NCBI GenBank assembly: GCA_016874235.1
Contig: VGUJ01000012.1
Span: 1 to 48,991, forward strand
Direction of reading: 5' to 3'
Length of the DNA stretch: 48,991 bases
Source: Gammaproteobacteria bacterium
GTDB lineage: Bacteria; Pseudomonadota; Gammaproteobacteria; Steroidobacterales; Steroidobacteraceae
Every line of letters starts with the position of its first letter. The first letter of the stretch is position 1. Under the pieces are notes generated by a model. The model had not been told where the DNA came from. It searched no databases and was given only the letters and a program-made list of their open reading frames with translations. Made by a program: the position numbers and the translations under genes. This document shows positions 18,801 to 28,204 of the stretch, in pieces.

Positions 18801-19424
18801 TCAGGCTTTGGCGCTCGGACGCGCGGCGATCGCCGCGTGCCAGCGCCCGAGGTTAACCTGGTCGGGCTGCAGGCGAATGCCGGAGGGTTTGCCGAACTCC
18901 AGCGTCGTAAATGCGACGATGTCGGCCATGCTGAACGCATCGCCCGAGACGAACGGTCGTTCGGCGAGCAGGGCGTCGATCCGGCGCCATTCCTCGAGCA
19001 CCTGTTCGCGAGCCAGGATGCCGTAGTCTGGAACCTGCGTGACGCGACCCTGCCAAAACTTGTGGGTATGACGAAACGCATGAGTGGTCGGTACGTACAC
19101 CCTAAACATGAGCTCCAGCGTCATCGACTCGATCCGCGCACGCTCGAGCGGTGTCTCACCGAAGAGGCAGGGCTCAGGGTAGAGCGCTTCGAGATATCGA
19201 CAAATCGCGAGCGACTCACGAATGCGAGTTCCATCGTCGAGCTCGAGCACCGGGACTTCGCCGAGCGGATTGACGTCGCGGAATGCGGCGCCACCGGTTT
19301 CATTGGCTGCGATATCGACCGGTATCCGAGTGATCGTCACACCGCGTGCATCGAGGCCTTTTTCAGCGATGAACATGCGGACACGGCGCGGACTCGGCGC
19401 GACGGCGTTATCGTAGAGCTTCAT
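18801..19424 (-). CDS. Glutathione S-transferase family protein
   Basis: 207 residues with the thioredoxin-like N-terminal domain (MKLYDNAVAPSPRRVRMFIAEKG, VNPLGEVPVLELDDGTRIRES, the usual cis-Pro before V-L) and an all-helical C-terminal domain (RPFVSGDAFSMADIVAFTTL, with the N-capping motif). The Ser in APSPRR is the likely glutathione-activating residue, but the substrate cannot be told. The ATG overlaps the zapD stop by one base (TGATG on the minus strand), so it is the last gene of a pilD-coaE-zapD-GST operon. In E. coli and Pseudomonas the small zinc protein gene yacG neighbours coaE/zapD; here none is visible. Confidence 0.9.
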   Translation of the reverse strand: MKLYDNAVAPSPRRVRMFIAEKGLDARGVTITRIPVDIAANETGGAAFRDVNPLGEVPVLELDDGTRIRESLAICRYLEALYPEPCLFGETPLERARIESMTLELMFRVYVPTTHAFRHTHKFWQGRVTQVPDYGILAREQVLEEWRRIDALLAERPFVSGDAFSMADIVAFTTLEFGKPSGIRLQPDQVNLGRWHAAIAARPSAKA

Positions 19425-20236
19425 CAGTTACAGCAGATAAGATCGAAGGGGACGTCGCTTTCGACCTGACGCGCCCGGTCGTTGAGGCCTTGCCAGCTTA
19501 CGAAGCGCACGCTTGCACGATAGTGGCTGCCGCTGATTTCTGGAAACACGCCGAGCTCCGCAGGTACTGCGACACGCAGGAGCTGTACGGGCTGACCGCG
19601 ATCGAAGGTGATGTGGAAGACGCCGTTCGCAGCCACCTCGCTGCGCAAGCGTCCGCTTTGTCGCGTGAGCCACAGGAGTTCCGCGATCGAGTCACAGAGC
19701 GGACGCAATAGCGCAAACCATTCGGCGAGTGCTTGTTCGCGGGTCTCGGTGGATTGAGCAAGCCAAAACGACAGATCAGGCAGGTCGAAGTCACAGGTAC
19801 CGCCCGGGATGGTGCTGCGGTGTCGGATTGCCGCGAGGAAAGGTGAGTCCCGCAGCGGTTGTAACCACGTGGAGTCTGCACCGAGCAATTCGGTACGAAG
19901 TCGGGTGAGGTTGGCAACGAGCGCTTGCAGTCGATCGACGTCGATATTGGGCCGTCGCTGGAACTCGGTGTACACCGCGATCTGTCGCTCGAGTTCTTTG
20001 AGGACGTCGGCCCGGATGTCGCTGCGCGTGATGATGGCCAGGATATCGAGGAGGCTCACGATCGCCGCGCGGCTGCCCCATTGCGAACTCGAGTGCGCGT
20101 GAAAGAGACCTTGGATGTAGAGAAAATCGATGCGCAAATAGGCACGCATCCGCTCGTTAAGCGGTTGTTCAAAAACAAGAGGCCCCTCGCTGCCCACAGG
20201 CGCCGCGGCTGCCCCCTCTGCGGCCACCTCGGTCAT
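19424..20236 (-). CDS. zapD: Cell division protein ZapD
   Basis: DUF1342 protein that bundles FtsZ filaments by binding the FtsZ C-terminal tail. 270 residues, near the usual 250 plus an Ala/Glu-rich N-terminal extension of about 20 residues. Recognised by VFEQPLNERMRAYLRIDFLY at 22-41 (in typical members the protein starts here), SRAAIVSLLDILAIITRSDI, LLGADSTWLQPLRDSPFLA, CDFDLPDLSFWL, and the C-terminal strand region YRASVRFVSWQGLNDR. The FtsZ tail in this genome (DILDIPAFLRRQAD) is its presumed partner. Located 59 bases downstream of coaE, as in many gammaproteobacteria. Confidence 0.95.
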   Translation of the reverse strand: MTEVAAEGAAAAPVGSEGPLVFEQPLNERMRAYLRIDFLYIQGLFHAHSSSQWGSRAAIVSLLDILAIITRSDIRADVLKELERQIAVYTEFQRRPNIDVDRLQALVANLTRLRTELLGADSTWLQPLRDSPFLAAIRHRSTIPGGTCDFDLPDLSFWLAQSTETREQALAEWFALLRPLCDSIAELLWLTRQSGRLRSEVAANGVFHITFDRGQPVQLLRVAVPAELGVFPEISGSHYRASVRFVSWQGLNDRARQVESDVPFDLICCN

Positions 20237-20295
20237 CCCGATATTCTGTTACAGCCGGTTGCCGACCGCCACCCAACTTACTCCGGTCAGGAACT

Positions 20296-20895
20296 TCAGC
20301 CCCGCCGAGCGAGTTCGAGGTAGCGCCCGTGGAGCGTTCGGACGGCGCTCTGGAGGGCTTCGAGATCACCGTCGTTCAAAATGACATCGTCGGCGAGGGC
20401 GAGCCGCTCCGCGCGGGATGATTGGGCAGCAAGCACCGACCTGGCTGCCGCTTCGTCGATCTGGTCACGGGCCATGACTCGAGCAAGTTGCAGGTTCTCA
20501 GGGCAATCGACCACGAGCACCCGATCGAAGTCGCGACGCCCTCCGGTCTCAGCGAGCAACGGAATTGCATTGATCACATAAGGCGCCTGCGCCGCCTGGT
20601 TGAGAGTCGCCATTCGGGCGCGTATTCGCGGGTGGGTAATGGCCTCGAGGTCGCGCCGAGCGACCGGATCTGCAAAGACGATCGATCTCAGGGCGCGGCG
20701 ATCGAGTTGACCGTCCGGCGCCTGAACGGTCGGTCCAAATCGTTGCACGATCGCGGCGAGACCCTCGGTCCCCTTCGCAACAACTTCGCGTGCGATGACA
20801 TCGCTGTCGATTACCGTGATACCGAGCGATTCAAAGATATCGGCGACGCGAGACTTGCCGCTGGCGATTCCTCCGGTCAGGGCGACCTTGAACAT
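20296..20895 (-). CDS. coaE: Dephospho-CoA kinase
   Basis: Last step of coenzyme A synthesis: ATP-dependent phosphorylation of dephospho-CoA. 199 residues, normal length. P-loop GGIASGKS (8-15), DSDVIAREVVAKG (about 31-43), ITHPRIRARM (about 87-96), and VINAIPLLAE followed by VLVVDCPENLQLARVMARD. The start lies three bases after the pilD stop, with GGGG upstream, so the two are probably cotranscribed. Confidence 0.97.
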   Translation of the reverse strand: MFKVALTGGIASGKSRVADIFESLGITVIDSDVIAREVVAKGTEGLAAIVQRFGPTVQAPDGQLDRRALRSIVFADPVARRDLEAITHPRIRARMATLNQAAQAPYVINAIPLLAETGGRRDFDRVLVVDCPENLQLARVMARDQIDEAAARSVLAAQSSRAERLALADDVILNDGDLEALQSAVRTLHGRYLELARRG

Positions 20896-20898
20896 CGA

Positions 20899-21783
20899 TC
20901 AGAACCCCGTCCAATCTTTGATCAGTAGACCACCAGGCGCGTTTTGTCCGACGAGCATCACGAACACGCCCGCCGCAGCGAGGAAGGGTCCGAAGGCGAG
21001 CGGCTGTTCGCGTGATCGTTTGAAGAAGAACACCAATGTGAGTCCGACGACTGCCCCCGCGATCGAGGCGAGGAGGATGATCGGCATGAGGGCAGCTGGT
21101 CCGAGCCAGGCGCCGAGCGCGGCGAACAACTTGAAGTCGCCGTAGCCCATACCCTCCTTGCCGGTGATGAGTTTGAAGAGGTGATAGAACGCCCACAGCG
21201 AGAGATAACCCACGATCGCACCGATCACCGCGGTCCGTACATCGCCCGCGAGGCTCGCAGCAAGTCCGATCCAGAGCAGCGGGAGTGTGATTTGATCGGG
21301 CAGATAGTGCGTGTCGAAATCGATGACGGCGAGTGCGATGAGAAACGCTGTGACGAGGAGGGCCGCCCAGGCTTCTGGTCCCGCACCGAAAGTCACCGCG
21401 ACGATCGCGAAGGCGATCGCGGTGCCGAGCTCGATGAGCGGATAGCGCGACGAGATGGAGGCGCTACAAGCCGCGCATCGCCCCCGCAGCGCGATCCAGC
21501 TGATGACGGGTACGAGATGCCAAGAGCGAATGGGTGTCTTGCAAGCGGGGCAGTGCGATCGCGGCGCGATGAGATCGTAGCGAGGCGTGGCGACCACATC
21601 GCGACCATCGAGCTCGGCACATTGCTCGCGCCACTCGTGCCTAAGCATGCGCGGAAGTCGGTGAATGACGGTGTTCAGAAAACTACCCACGACGAGACCG
21701 AGCACCGCCGCCACGATGGGAAACATCCCCGGGGCGGACAGCGTCGCGAGTCCCTGTAGCAGCGAGGAGAACGCATCCGTCAT
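20899..21783 (-). CDS. pilD: Prepilin leader peptidase / N-methyltransferase
   Basis: Inner-membrane aspartyl protease that cleaves and N-methylates type IV pilin and type II secretion pseudopilins. 294 residues from the ATG at 21783, supported by AAGGGAA upstream; the frame stays open further but reads into the sucC control region. The cytoplasmic zinc domain has C78/C81 and C103/C106 (CPACKTP and CAACSAS). Catalytic aspartates lie in DFDTHYLPD (155-163) and GYGDFK (D216). About seven to eight membrane helices. In pseudomonads pilD follows pilB and pilC; here sucC is directly upstream, so the assembly genes must be elsewhere. Confidence 0.96.
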   Translation of the reverse strand: MTDAFSSLLQGLATLSAPGMFPIVAAVLGLVVGSFLNTVIHRLPRMLRHEWREQCAELDGRDVVATPRYDLIAPRSHCPACKTPIRSWHLVPVISWIALRGRCAACSASISSRYPLIELGTAIAFAIVAVTFGAGPEAWAALLVTAFLIALAVIDFDTHYLPDQITLPLLWIGLAASLAGDVRTAVIGAIVGYLSLWAFYHLFKLITGKEGMGYGDFKLFAALGAWLGPAALMPIILLASIAGAVVGLTLVFFFKRSREQPLAFGPFLAAAGVFVMLVGQNAPGGLLIKDWTGF

Positions 21784-21849
21784 TAGCGGTTCCCTTAACC
21801 TCGGGTTTCGATGAAAATGGGAGTTTAGTCCAGCAAGTTGGGGGTCTCG

Positions 21850-23010
21850 ATGAATCTTCACGAATATCAGGCGAAAGAAGTCTTTTCGGCGTACGGAATA
21901 CCGGTTCCGACCGGCCGCGTAGCGGCCACGCCTGAGGAGGCGGTCGCTGCAGCGGAGGCGCTCGGCGGTCAGGTCTGGGTCGTGAAGGCGCAGGTCCATG
22001 CCGGCGGGCGTGGCAAGGCGGGCGGCGTCAAGCTGGCGCGCGACACCCAAGCCGTTCGAGAGGCTGCCAAAGCGATGCTCGGCACGCGTCTGGCGACGAA
22101 GCAGACGGGCCCCGAGGGGTTGCCCGTCGATCGCGTCTATGTCGAGACGGGCTCGGCCATCGATCGCGAAATCTATCTCTCACTCACGCTCAATCGCGAA
22201 AGGGGTTTCATCGCGATGGTCGGTTCTGCAGCGGGCGGCATGGATATCGAAGAGGTTGCTGAGCATTCGCCCGAAAAAATCACAACGGTGAATATTCACC
22301 CGGCGGCGGGCTTGCAACCGTATCAGTGCCGGCGCATGGCGTTCGCCCTCGGATTCAAAGATACGCAGATCGCGCAGTTCCAGAAAATTGCGATGGCGCT
22401 ATATCAGCTCTACCTCGACAAGGACGCGAGCCTTCTAGAGGTCAATCCGCTGATCGTCACCAAGACGGGCGAGCTCGTCGCGCTGGATGCCAAGATCAAT
22501 ATTGATGCCAACGCCACGTACCGTCAGAAGGCGCTCGCGGCCATGCGCGATACCGCACAAGAGGACCCTATGGAGTTACAGGCGAGCCAGCACGATCTCA
22601 ACTATGTCTCGCTCGATGGCGACATCGCGTGCATGGTCAACGGTGCAGGGCTCGCAATGGCCACGATGGACCTCATCAAGTTGCATGGCGGTTCACCGGC
22701 GAACTTCCTCGACGTGGGTGGTGGTGCGACCGCCGAGCGCGTCACCGTGGCGTTCAAACTCATTCTCTCGAACCCGAAAGTGAAGGCGATCCTCGTCAAT
22801 ATCTTTGGTGGAATCGTACGCTGCGATCTCATCGCCGAGGGCGTGATCACAGCCGTCAAGAACGTCGGCGTCAAGGTTCCCGTCGTCGTGCGTCTCGAAG
22901 GAACAAACGCCGAGAAGGCGCGGGAAATGCTGGCCTCGAGCGGTCTCAAGGTCATCGCCGCCAAAGATCTCACCGATGCGGCGCAAAAAGTCGTCGCGGC
23001 TGCGCGCTGA
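21850..23010 (+). CDS. sucC: Succinyl-CoA synthetase beta subunit
   Basis: ADP/GDP-forming subunit of the TCA-cycle enzyme that makes ATP from succinyl-CoA. 386 residues (E. coli 388). Start at [12 protein letters not shown], the family N-terminus, with TTGGGGG upstream. ATP-grasp region: [20 protein letters not shown], then [20 protein letters not shown]-terminal ligase domain: [17 protein letters not shown]. The first gene of sucC-sucD-nadE; sucAB-lpd are not adjacent, unlike E. coli. The 66-base gap to the divergent pilD must hold both promoters. Confidence 0.98.
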   Translation: MNLHEYQAKEVFSAYGIPVPTGRVAATPEEAVAAAEALGGQVWVVKAQVHAGGRGKAGGVKLARDTQAVREAAKAMLGTRLATKQTGPEGLPVDRVYVETGSAIDREIYLSLTLNRERGFIAMVGSAAGGMDIEEVAEHSPEKITTVNIHPAAGLQPYQCRRMAFALGFKDTQIAQFQKIAMALYQLYLDKDASLLEVNPLIVTKTGELVALDAKINIDANATYRQKALAAMRDTAQEDPMELQASQHDLNYVSLDGDIACMVNGAGLAMATMDLIKLHGGSPANFLDVGGGATAERVTVAFKLILSNPKVKAILVNIFGGIVRCDLIAEGVITAVKNVGVKVPVVVRLEGTNAEKAREMLASSGLKVIAAKDLTDAAQKVVAAAR

Positions 23011-23058
23011 CGCACTTCGTCGTTCGCGCACGTACCACAAGCTGACAGGATTCGATTC

Positions 23059-23943
23059 ATGAGTATTCTCGTCGACAAGAACACCAAAGTGATTTGCCAA
23101 GGTTTCACCGGTAAACAAGGCACCTTCCACTCGGAGCAATGCATCGCCTACGGCACTCAGGTCGTCGGGGGTGTCACGCCGGGGCGCGGGGGCGAGAAGC
23201 ATCTCGACCGTCCGGTTTTCGACACTGTGCACGATGCCGTCGCGGCGACCGGGGCTAACGCCTCAATGATTTACGTGCCGGCTGCCTATGCGGCCGACGC
23301 GATTCTCGAAGCGGCCGATGCAGGCATCGAGCTCATCGTCTGCATCACCGAGGGGATCCCGGTGAACGACATGGTGCGCGTGAAGACCGCACTCGCAGGC
23401 TCGAAGTCACGGCTGATTGGTCCGAACTGCCCCGGCATCATCACGCCGGGCGAGTGCAAGATCGGCATCATGCCGGGCTTCATCCATAAACCGGGCTGCG
23501 TCGGCATCGTCTCGCGTTCGGGCACGCTGACCTACGAAACCGTCTTCCAGACCACGAATAACGGTCTCGGCCAGAGCACTTGCGTCGGTATCGGCGGAGA
23601 TCCGGTGCGCGAGATGAATTTCATTGACGTACTCGCGCTATTCCAGAACGACCCGAAGACTGAAGGTATCGTGATGGTGGGCGAGATCGGCGGCAGCGAC
23701 GAAGAGGCGGGTGCAGAGTTCATCCGTCAGCACGTGACCAAGCCCGTCGTCGCCTACATCGCCGGTGTCACGGCTCCGCCGGGTAAGCGTATGGGTCATG
23801 CGGGTGCGGTGATCGCCGGCGGCAAGGGGACGGCCGGCGATAAATTCCGCGCCCTCGAGGCGGCAGGTGTGCGCACGGTTCGATCACCGGCCGAGCTCGG
23901 GTCGGCGATCGAAGAGCAGCTGCGCAAGCGCCGGAAGGCTTGA
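23059..23943 (+). CDS. sucD: Succinyl-CoA synthetase alpha subunit
   Basis: CoA-binding subunit carrying the phosphohistidine. 294 residues. Start [21 protein letters not shown], CoA-binding Rossmann fold with [34 protein letters not shown], and the active-site histidine in [15 protein letters not shown] (H247). Forms the heterodimer/heterotetramer with SucC encoded 48 bases upstream. The final bases (TTGA) contain the start of nadE. Confidence 0.98.
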   Translation: MSILVDKNTKVICQGFTGKQGTFHSEQCIAYGTQVVGGVTPGRGGEKHLDRPVFDTVHDAVAATGANASMIYVPAAYAADAILEAADAGIELIVCITEGIPVNDMVRVKTALAGSKSRLIGPNCPGIITPGECKIGIMPGFIHKPGCVGIVSRSGTLTYETVFQTTNNGLGQSTCVGIGGDPVREMNFIDVLALFQNDPKTEGIVMVGEIGGSDEEAGAEFIRQHVTKPVVAYIAGVTAPPGKRMGHAGAVIAGGKGTAGDKFRALEAAGVRTVRSPAELGSAIEEQLRKRRKA

Positions 23944-25589
23944 CGAGCGAGTCGCTGCGAATCGCCCTCGCGCAGGTCAACCTGCTGGTGGGCGATGTAG
24001 GCGGCAACGCCTCCCGCGTGCTGCAGTCGGCCGCCGAGGCGGGCGCAGCAGACGCCGATCTCGTCGTGTTTCCTGAGTTGACGCTCGCGGGTTATCCGCC
24101 CGAAGACTTGCTCTTTCATCGCGGATTCCGCAGGCAGATCGACTCGGCGCTCGCGCACTGCATCGAGACCACGAAGCGTCCCGCCATGTTGGTGGGCTTT
24201 CCCGAATACACCGATCAGGGTATTTACAACGCGGTCGCTTGGATCGAAGGCGGTTCCGAGCGCGCTCGTTATCGCAAAGCCTGTCTGCCCAACTATGGCG
24301 TGTTTGATGAACAGCGCTACTTCGCGCGGGGCGGTGCGCCCTGTGTGCTCGAGCATCGCGGAATCAAGATTGGTCTGCTGATCTGCGAAGACATCTGGCA
24401 GGAGGCGCCGGCGAAGGCTGCTCGCGCTGCCGGCGCCGAGCTGCTGATTGTGACCAACGCCTCGCCCTATGAGCGCGGCAAGCAAGCTTCGCGTGAGGTC
24501 ACCTTGCGAACGCGCGCCCTCGAGACGGGAGTGCCTGTGATCTACCTCAATCTCGTGGGGGGGCAGGACGAACTGGTATTCGACGGTCAGAGTGTCGTCG
24601 TCGACGCCAAGGGCGTCGTGGTGCATCGCTCACCCGCCTTCGTCGAATCGCTGGAGTACATCGAGTTCACGCGAGAGGCTTCGGGCGCAGTCGTGCCTGT
24701 GCCGAGCGGTCGCGTGACCGCACCGCTCGACGATGTGGCAGAGGTTTATCGCGCGCTGGTGCTCGGCGTGCGCGACTACGTTGGCAAGCATCGATTTCCC
24801 GGCGTGGTGCTCGGGCTCTCAGGCGGCATCGACTCGGCGCTGACCCTCGCCATCGCCGTCGATGCGCTCGGTGCCGATCGCGTGCAGGCGGTGATGATGC
24901 CCTCGCGTTACACCTCGCAACTCAGTCTCGACGAGGCGTCTGCGCAGGCGATTCGTCTTGGCGTCAAATATTCTGTGATCCCGATCGAACGGATGTTCGA
25001 TGCCACGCTCGCGGCGCTGCGGGAAGAGTTCGCGGGTCGTGAGCCCGATGCCACCGAAGAGAACATTCAGTCGCGATGCCGTATGCAGCTGCTGATGGGC
25101 ATCTCCAACAAAACGGGCCGTATGTTGCTCACCACGGGAAACAAGAGCGAAATGGCCGTGGGATACGCCACGCTCTACGGCGATATGGCCGGCGGTTTTG
25201 CACCGATCAAAGATTGCAGCAAGCTGTTGGTCTACAAACTGTCGGCGCATCGCAACGCGATCGCTGTCGCAGCGGGCGAGGCCCCAGTCATTCCAGTCAA
25301 GGTCATCGAGCGACCGCCGTCGGCGGAGCTACGCCATGATCAGAAAGATGCCGACTCATTACCTCCGTACGACGTGCTCGATCCGATTCTCGAGGCCTTC
25401 ATCGAGCAGGATCTCTCAGTCGATGAAATCGTATCGAGGGGATTCGATCGAGCGACGGTCGGTCGAGTGCTCGATCTCGTCAAAAGAAACGAGTACAAGC
25501 GGCGACAGGCACCGCCCGGTGTCCGCGTGAGTCGCCGAGGTTTCGGTCGCGACTGGCGCTATCCGATCACGAGTGGCTATCGGCGCTGA
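23940..25589 (+). CDS. nadE: Glutamine-dependent NAD+ synthetase
   Basis: Final step of NAD synthesis: amidation of deamido-NAD with glutamine as nitrogen donor. 549 residues in two domains. The N-terminal nitrilase-type glutaminase has the E-K-C triad at E46 ([15 protein letters not shown]), K113 ([18 protein letters not shown]) and C149 (LLICEDIWQ). The C-terminal synthetase has the PP-loop [10 protein letters not shown] (293-302) and [21 protein letters not shown]. It starts with TTG overlapping the sucD stop (TTGA), so translation is probably coupled. The presence of both domains distinguishes it from the ammonia-only E. coli enzyme. Confidence 0.96.
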   Translation: MTSESLRIALAQVNLLVGDVGGNASRVLQSAAEAGAADADLVVFPELTLAGYPPEDLLFHRGFRRQIDSALAHCIETTKRPAMLVGFPEYTDQGIYNAVAWIEGGSERARYRKACLPNYGVFDEQRYFARGGAPCVLEHRGIKIGLLICEDIWQEAPAKAARAAGAELLIVTNASPYERGKQASREVTLRTRALETGVPVIYLNLVGGQDELVFDGQSVVVDAKGVVVHRSPAFVESLEYIEFTREASGAVVPVPSGRVTAPLDDVAEVYRALVLGVRDYVGKHRFPGVVLGLSGGIDSALTLAIAVDALGADRVQAVMMPSRYTSQLSLDEASAQAIRLGVKYSVIPIERMFDATLAALREEFAGREPDATEENIQSRCRMQLLMGISNKTGRMLLTTGNKSEMAVGYATLYGDMAGGFAPIKDCSKLLVYKLSAHRNAIAVAAGEAPVIPVKVIERPPSAELRHDQKDADSLPPYDVLDPILEAFIEQDLSVDEIVSRGFDRATVGRVLDLVKRNEYKRRQAPPGVRVSRRGFGRDWRYPITSGYRR

Positions 25590-25605
25590 GTTCAGCGCCT
25601 TCGTA

Positions 25606-26436
25606 TCAGCCCCAGATTTTCCACCAAGGTTTCTTGATGGGGACGACTTTCTCGGCGACACCGCCGTAGTTGGCGGCGTAGATCTCGCGGGTTTGATCGG
25701 CGAGTTCTTTCATTTCGAGACGGTCGTAGCACTCGATGAGAATTTCCAAGGCGTCTCGAATAGCGGGAGCGCCGTCGTACTGTTCGATGGCTTCTTTGGC
25801 GCGTCGCGACGCACCGATCCAGGCACCGCGTTCCATGTAGTGACGCGCGACGTGGATTTCGTAGCCGGCCAAGCGATTACGCAGGTGGATCATGCGACGC
25901 CGGGCATCGTGGGCGTATTCGCTGCGCGGATAATCTTCGACGACTTTGCGGAAAGAGTTAAACGCGCGCACAGCCGTTTGCGGCGGCCGCTCGTCGAGAT
26001 CGACATTGAACCAGCGTTCAATGAAGTTTGCGGAGCGCTCGAAGTCGACGAGGCCTTTGACGTACCACGCGTAGTCGAGACGGGGATGCGTCGGATTTTC
26101 GCGCATGAAGGTGTCGGCCTGATCGAGCGCCGACTCGGTCTCACGACCCTTGTAGTAAGCGTAGATCAGATCGAGGCGCGCCTGCCGGGCTTCCGGTCCG
26201 AACGGATAACGAGCGACGAGCGCCTCGTAAATGCGGATGGCGTTTTCGTAGTCTTGGTTGTCGAGTGCCTTTCGCGCCCGTTCGTAGACCACGCCAGCAC
26301 CGCCGCGGGCGGGATCGATCTCGTCTCGACCCGAGGCGCAGGCCCCGATCGCGAGCAGAAGACCGAGCACGAGCCCGATCCGCAGCAGGCGCTGCAGGGA
26401 CCGCGTCGCGGAAAATTCGCTTTTGTGCTCTCGCAT
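25606..26436 (-). CDS. bamD: Outer membrane assembly lipoprotein BamD
   Basis: Essential lipoprotein partner of BamA in outer-membrane protein insertion. 276 residues from the ATG at 26436; ATG/other codons further upstream would collide with the divergent rluD start. Lipoprotein signal: basic N-terminus, hydrophobic core LLRIGLVLGLLLAIGAC with lipidated C33, then ASGRDE. TPR repeats follow: VYERARKALDNQDYENAIRI (about 46-65), ARYPFGPEARQARLDLIYAYYK, RENPTHPRLDYAWYVKGL, and VVEDYPRSEYAHDARRRM. It converges with nadE (16 bases between stops) and diverges from rluD, the same arrangement as comL-rluD in other gammaproteobacteria. Confidence 0.96.
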   Translation of the reverse strand: MREHKSEFSATRSLQRLLRIGLVLGLLLAIGACASGRDEIDPARGGAGVVYERARKALDNQDYENAIRIYEALVARYPFGPEARQARLDLIYAYYKGRETESALDQADTFMRENPTHPRLDYAWYVKGLVDFERSANFIERWFNVDLDERPPQTAVRAFNSFRKVVEDYPRSEYAHDARRRMIHLRNRLAGYEIHVARHYMERGAWIGASRRAKEAIEQYDGAPAIRDALEILIECYDRLEMKELADQTREIYAANYGGVAEKVVPIKKPWWKIWG

Positions 26437-26485
26437 CGGGATGGTTGGATTCCGGGTGGCAGGGAGGGGCATTATATCCGAGCGC

Positions 26486-27448
26486 ATGTCCCCCCCGGAG
26501 ATTCACGAATTCACGCTGCCCGAGTCCCTTGCGGGCGAGCGACTCGACGTCGCCTTGGCGCAATTGCTGCCGCAGTATTCGCGGGCACGATTGCAACGCT
26601 GGATCGACGACGGGCGCGTGTGGATCGAGGGTGTGGTGCCTGCGCGGCGCGACCCCGTGCGCGCCGGCGCCCAGGTTCGAATCGAAGCGGAGTTCATCGC
26701 CGATGAGCGTGTGAGCGCCGGCGAGGCGGCCGTCCCGTTTCGCGTCGTCCATCGCGACGCAGCGATTTTCGTCATCGACAAGCCAGCGGGCCTCGTCGTC
26801 CATCCGGGCGCCGGCATTTCAGAGGGCACGCTCCAAAATGCCTTGCTGAAACTCGATCCGAAGCTTGCTCGCGTTCCTCGCGCGGGCATCGTGCATCGAC
26901 TCGACAAGGACACGTCGGGATTGCTCGTCGTAGCACGTACGCCCGAAGCGCAGGCGGTGCTCGTGCGTGCGCTCTCCGAGCGAGCGATGGGCCGCGAGTA
27001 CCTCGCACTCTGCCAAGGCGTGATGACGGGAGGCGGCACCGTCAACGAACCGATCGGTCGGCATCGCACCCAGCGAACGCGGATGGCAGTGCGAGGAGAC
27101 GGTCGCGAGGCGATCACGCATTACCGCATCGAGCGTCGTTTTAGCGCGCATACCCTCGTACGCGTGCAGCTCGAAACGGGACGCACGCATCAAATCCGCG
27201 TGCATTTAGCGCATATCGGTCATCCAGTCGTCGGAGACCCTGTCTACGCGGGACGGCGGCGAATTCCGGCGGGCGTGGCGCCGGTGGTTCGCGAAGCCAT
27301 GTCTTCTTTTGGTCGGCAGGCGCTGCACGCCGCGCGGCTCACGCTCGCCCATCCCACGACCGGGCGTGACATCAGCTTCGAGTCGCCCTTGCCCAAAGAT
27401 TTTACGAGGCTGCTCAAAATATTGAGCGAAGGCGAGGGCGGCGAATGA
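26486..27448 (+). CDS. rluD: 23S rRNA pseudouridine synthase RluD-type
   Basis: Makes pseudouridines in helix 69 of 23S rRNA (positions 1911/1915/1917 in E. coli). 320 residues from ATG 26486. N-terminal S4 RNA-binding domain (LAGERLDVALAQLLPQYSRA, 15-34; WIDDGRVWIEG) and the RluA-type catalytic domain with the aspartate in HRLDKDTSGLLVVA (D140), AGRTHQIRVHL-like segment TGRTHQIRVHLAHIGHPV and GDPVYAG. The gene order bamD<>rluD-pgeF supports RluD rather than RluC. Its stop overlaps pgeF (ATGA). Confidence 0.95.
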   Translation: MSPPEIHEFTLPESLAGERLDVALAQLLPQYSRARLQRWIDDGRVWIEGVVPARRDPVRAGAQVRIEAEFIADERVSAGEAAVPFRVVHRDAAIFVIDKPAGLVVHPGAGISEGTLQNALLKLDPKLARVPRAGIVHRLDKDTSGLLVVARTPEAQAVLVRALSERAMGREYLALCQGVMTGGGTVNEPIGRHRTQRTRMAVRGDGREAITHYRIERRFSAHTLVRVQLETGRTHQIRVHLAHIGHPVVGDPVYAGRRRIPAGVAPVVREAMSSFGRQALHAARLTLAHPTTGRDISFESPLPKDFTRLLKILSEGEGGE

Positions 27449-28191
27449 CCGTTCCCGTACTCGAACCGCGTTGGGCGGCGCCTGCGCACGTGCGCGCCGC
27501 CTTCTCTTTGCGAAGCGGAGGTACGAGCGAACCGCCTTGGGACACGCTGAACCTGGGCGTACACGTGGGCGATGACTCGGCTGCTGTTCTCGAGAATCGA
27601 CGACGGCTCGTCCATGCGCTGCGACTACCCTCTGAGCCCGTGTGGCTCGATCAGGTCCACGGGAAAGACGTCATCGAAGTCGATGAGCGCTCGCGCCCTG
27701 CGGTGGGGTCGCGCCCCCGTGCGGATGCCGTCGTGACGCGTACCTCGGGGATCGTCCTCGCCATTCAGGTGGCCGATTGCTTGCCGGTGCTTTTCTCCAG
27801 TCGCGACGGACGTGTCCTCGGTGCAGCCCATGCCGGATGGCGGGGGCTCGCCGCCGGGGTACTTGAGGCGACGGTGGCGGCCATGGCGACGCCCGCTTCG
27901 GATCTCGTCGCGTGGATCGGCCCTTCAATCGGCCCGGCCTATTTCGAGGTGGGGGGTGAGGTCCGAGAAGCCTTCCTGGTGAGCCAGTCGGGCGCCGACT
28001 CAGCGTTTCACCCGAACCCCCGGGGCCGATGGCAATGCGACCTCTCGGCGCTTGCGAGGCAGCGTTTGGCCTCGCTCGGTCTGACGCGGGTCGATGGCGG
28101 GGAATGGTGTACGGCTGCGGATCCTGTTCGGTTCTTCTCGCATCGGCGAGATCAGAAGACAGGGCGGATGGCGGCTTTGATATGGTGTTAG
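27445..28191 (+). CDS. pgeF: PgeF/YfiH family protein (peptidoglycan-editing factor, multicopper-oxidase-like fold)
   Basis: Family once called laccase-like; E. coli members prevent L-serine misincorporation into peptidoglycan precursors, and relatives act on purine nucleosides. 248 residues. The metal-binding pattern is present: H72 in DQVHGKD, C112 in ADCLPVLFSS, H129 in GAAHAGWRGLAAGVLEAT. Starts in an ATGA overlap with rluD, so it is cotranslated with it. Its last codons overlap a Zur-like box that belongs to the following ZIP gene. Confidence 0.93.
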   Translation: MTVPVLEPRWAAPAHVRAAFSLRSGGTSEPPWDTLNLGVHVGDDSAAVLENRRRLVHALRLPSEPVWLDQVHGKDVIEVDERSRPAVGSRPRADAVVTRTSGIVLAIQVADCLPVLFSSRDGRVLGAAHAGWRGLAAGVLEATVAAMATPASDLVAWIGPSIGPAYFEVGGEVREAFLVSQSGADSAFHPNPRGRWQCDLSALARQRLASLGLTRVDGGEWCTAADPVRFFSHRRDQKTGRMAALIWC

Positions 28192-28200
28192 AATATAACA
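28186..28200 (+). promoter_or_regulatory. Zur-like operator
   Basis: TGTTAGAATATAACA is a perfect TGTTA-N5-TAACA inverted repeat. It differs at one base from TGTTATAATATAACA, the core expected for gammaproteobacterial zinc-uptake-regulator (Zur) sites. It covers the pgeF stop codon and ends four bases before the ZIP transporter start. A -10-like TAGAAT (28189-28194) lies inside it, which would place transcription start at or next to the ZIP ATG. No zur gene is in the window, so the regulator is inferred. Confidence 0.65.
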
Positions 28201-28204
28201 GTCT

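Noticed and set aside
25573-26706. 377-residue plus-strand frame opposite bamD
   Set aside because: Shadow of bamD, whose lipobox and TPR repeats are clear; the frame would also run into rluD.
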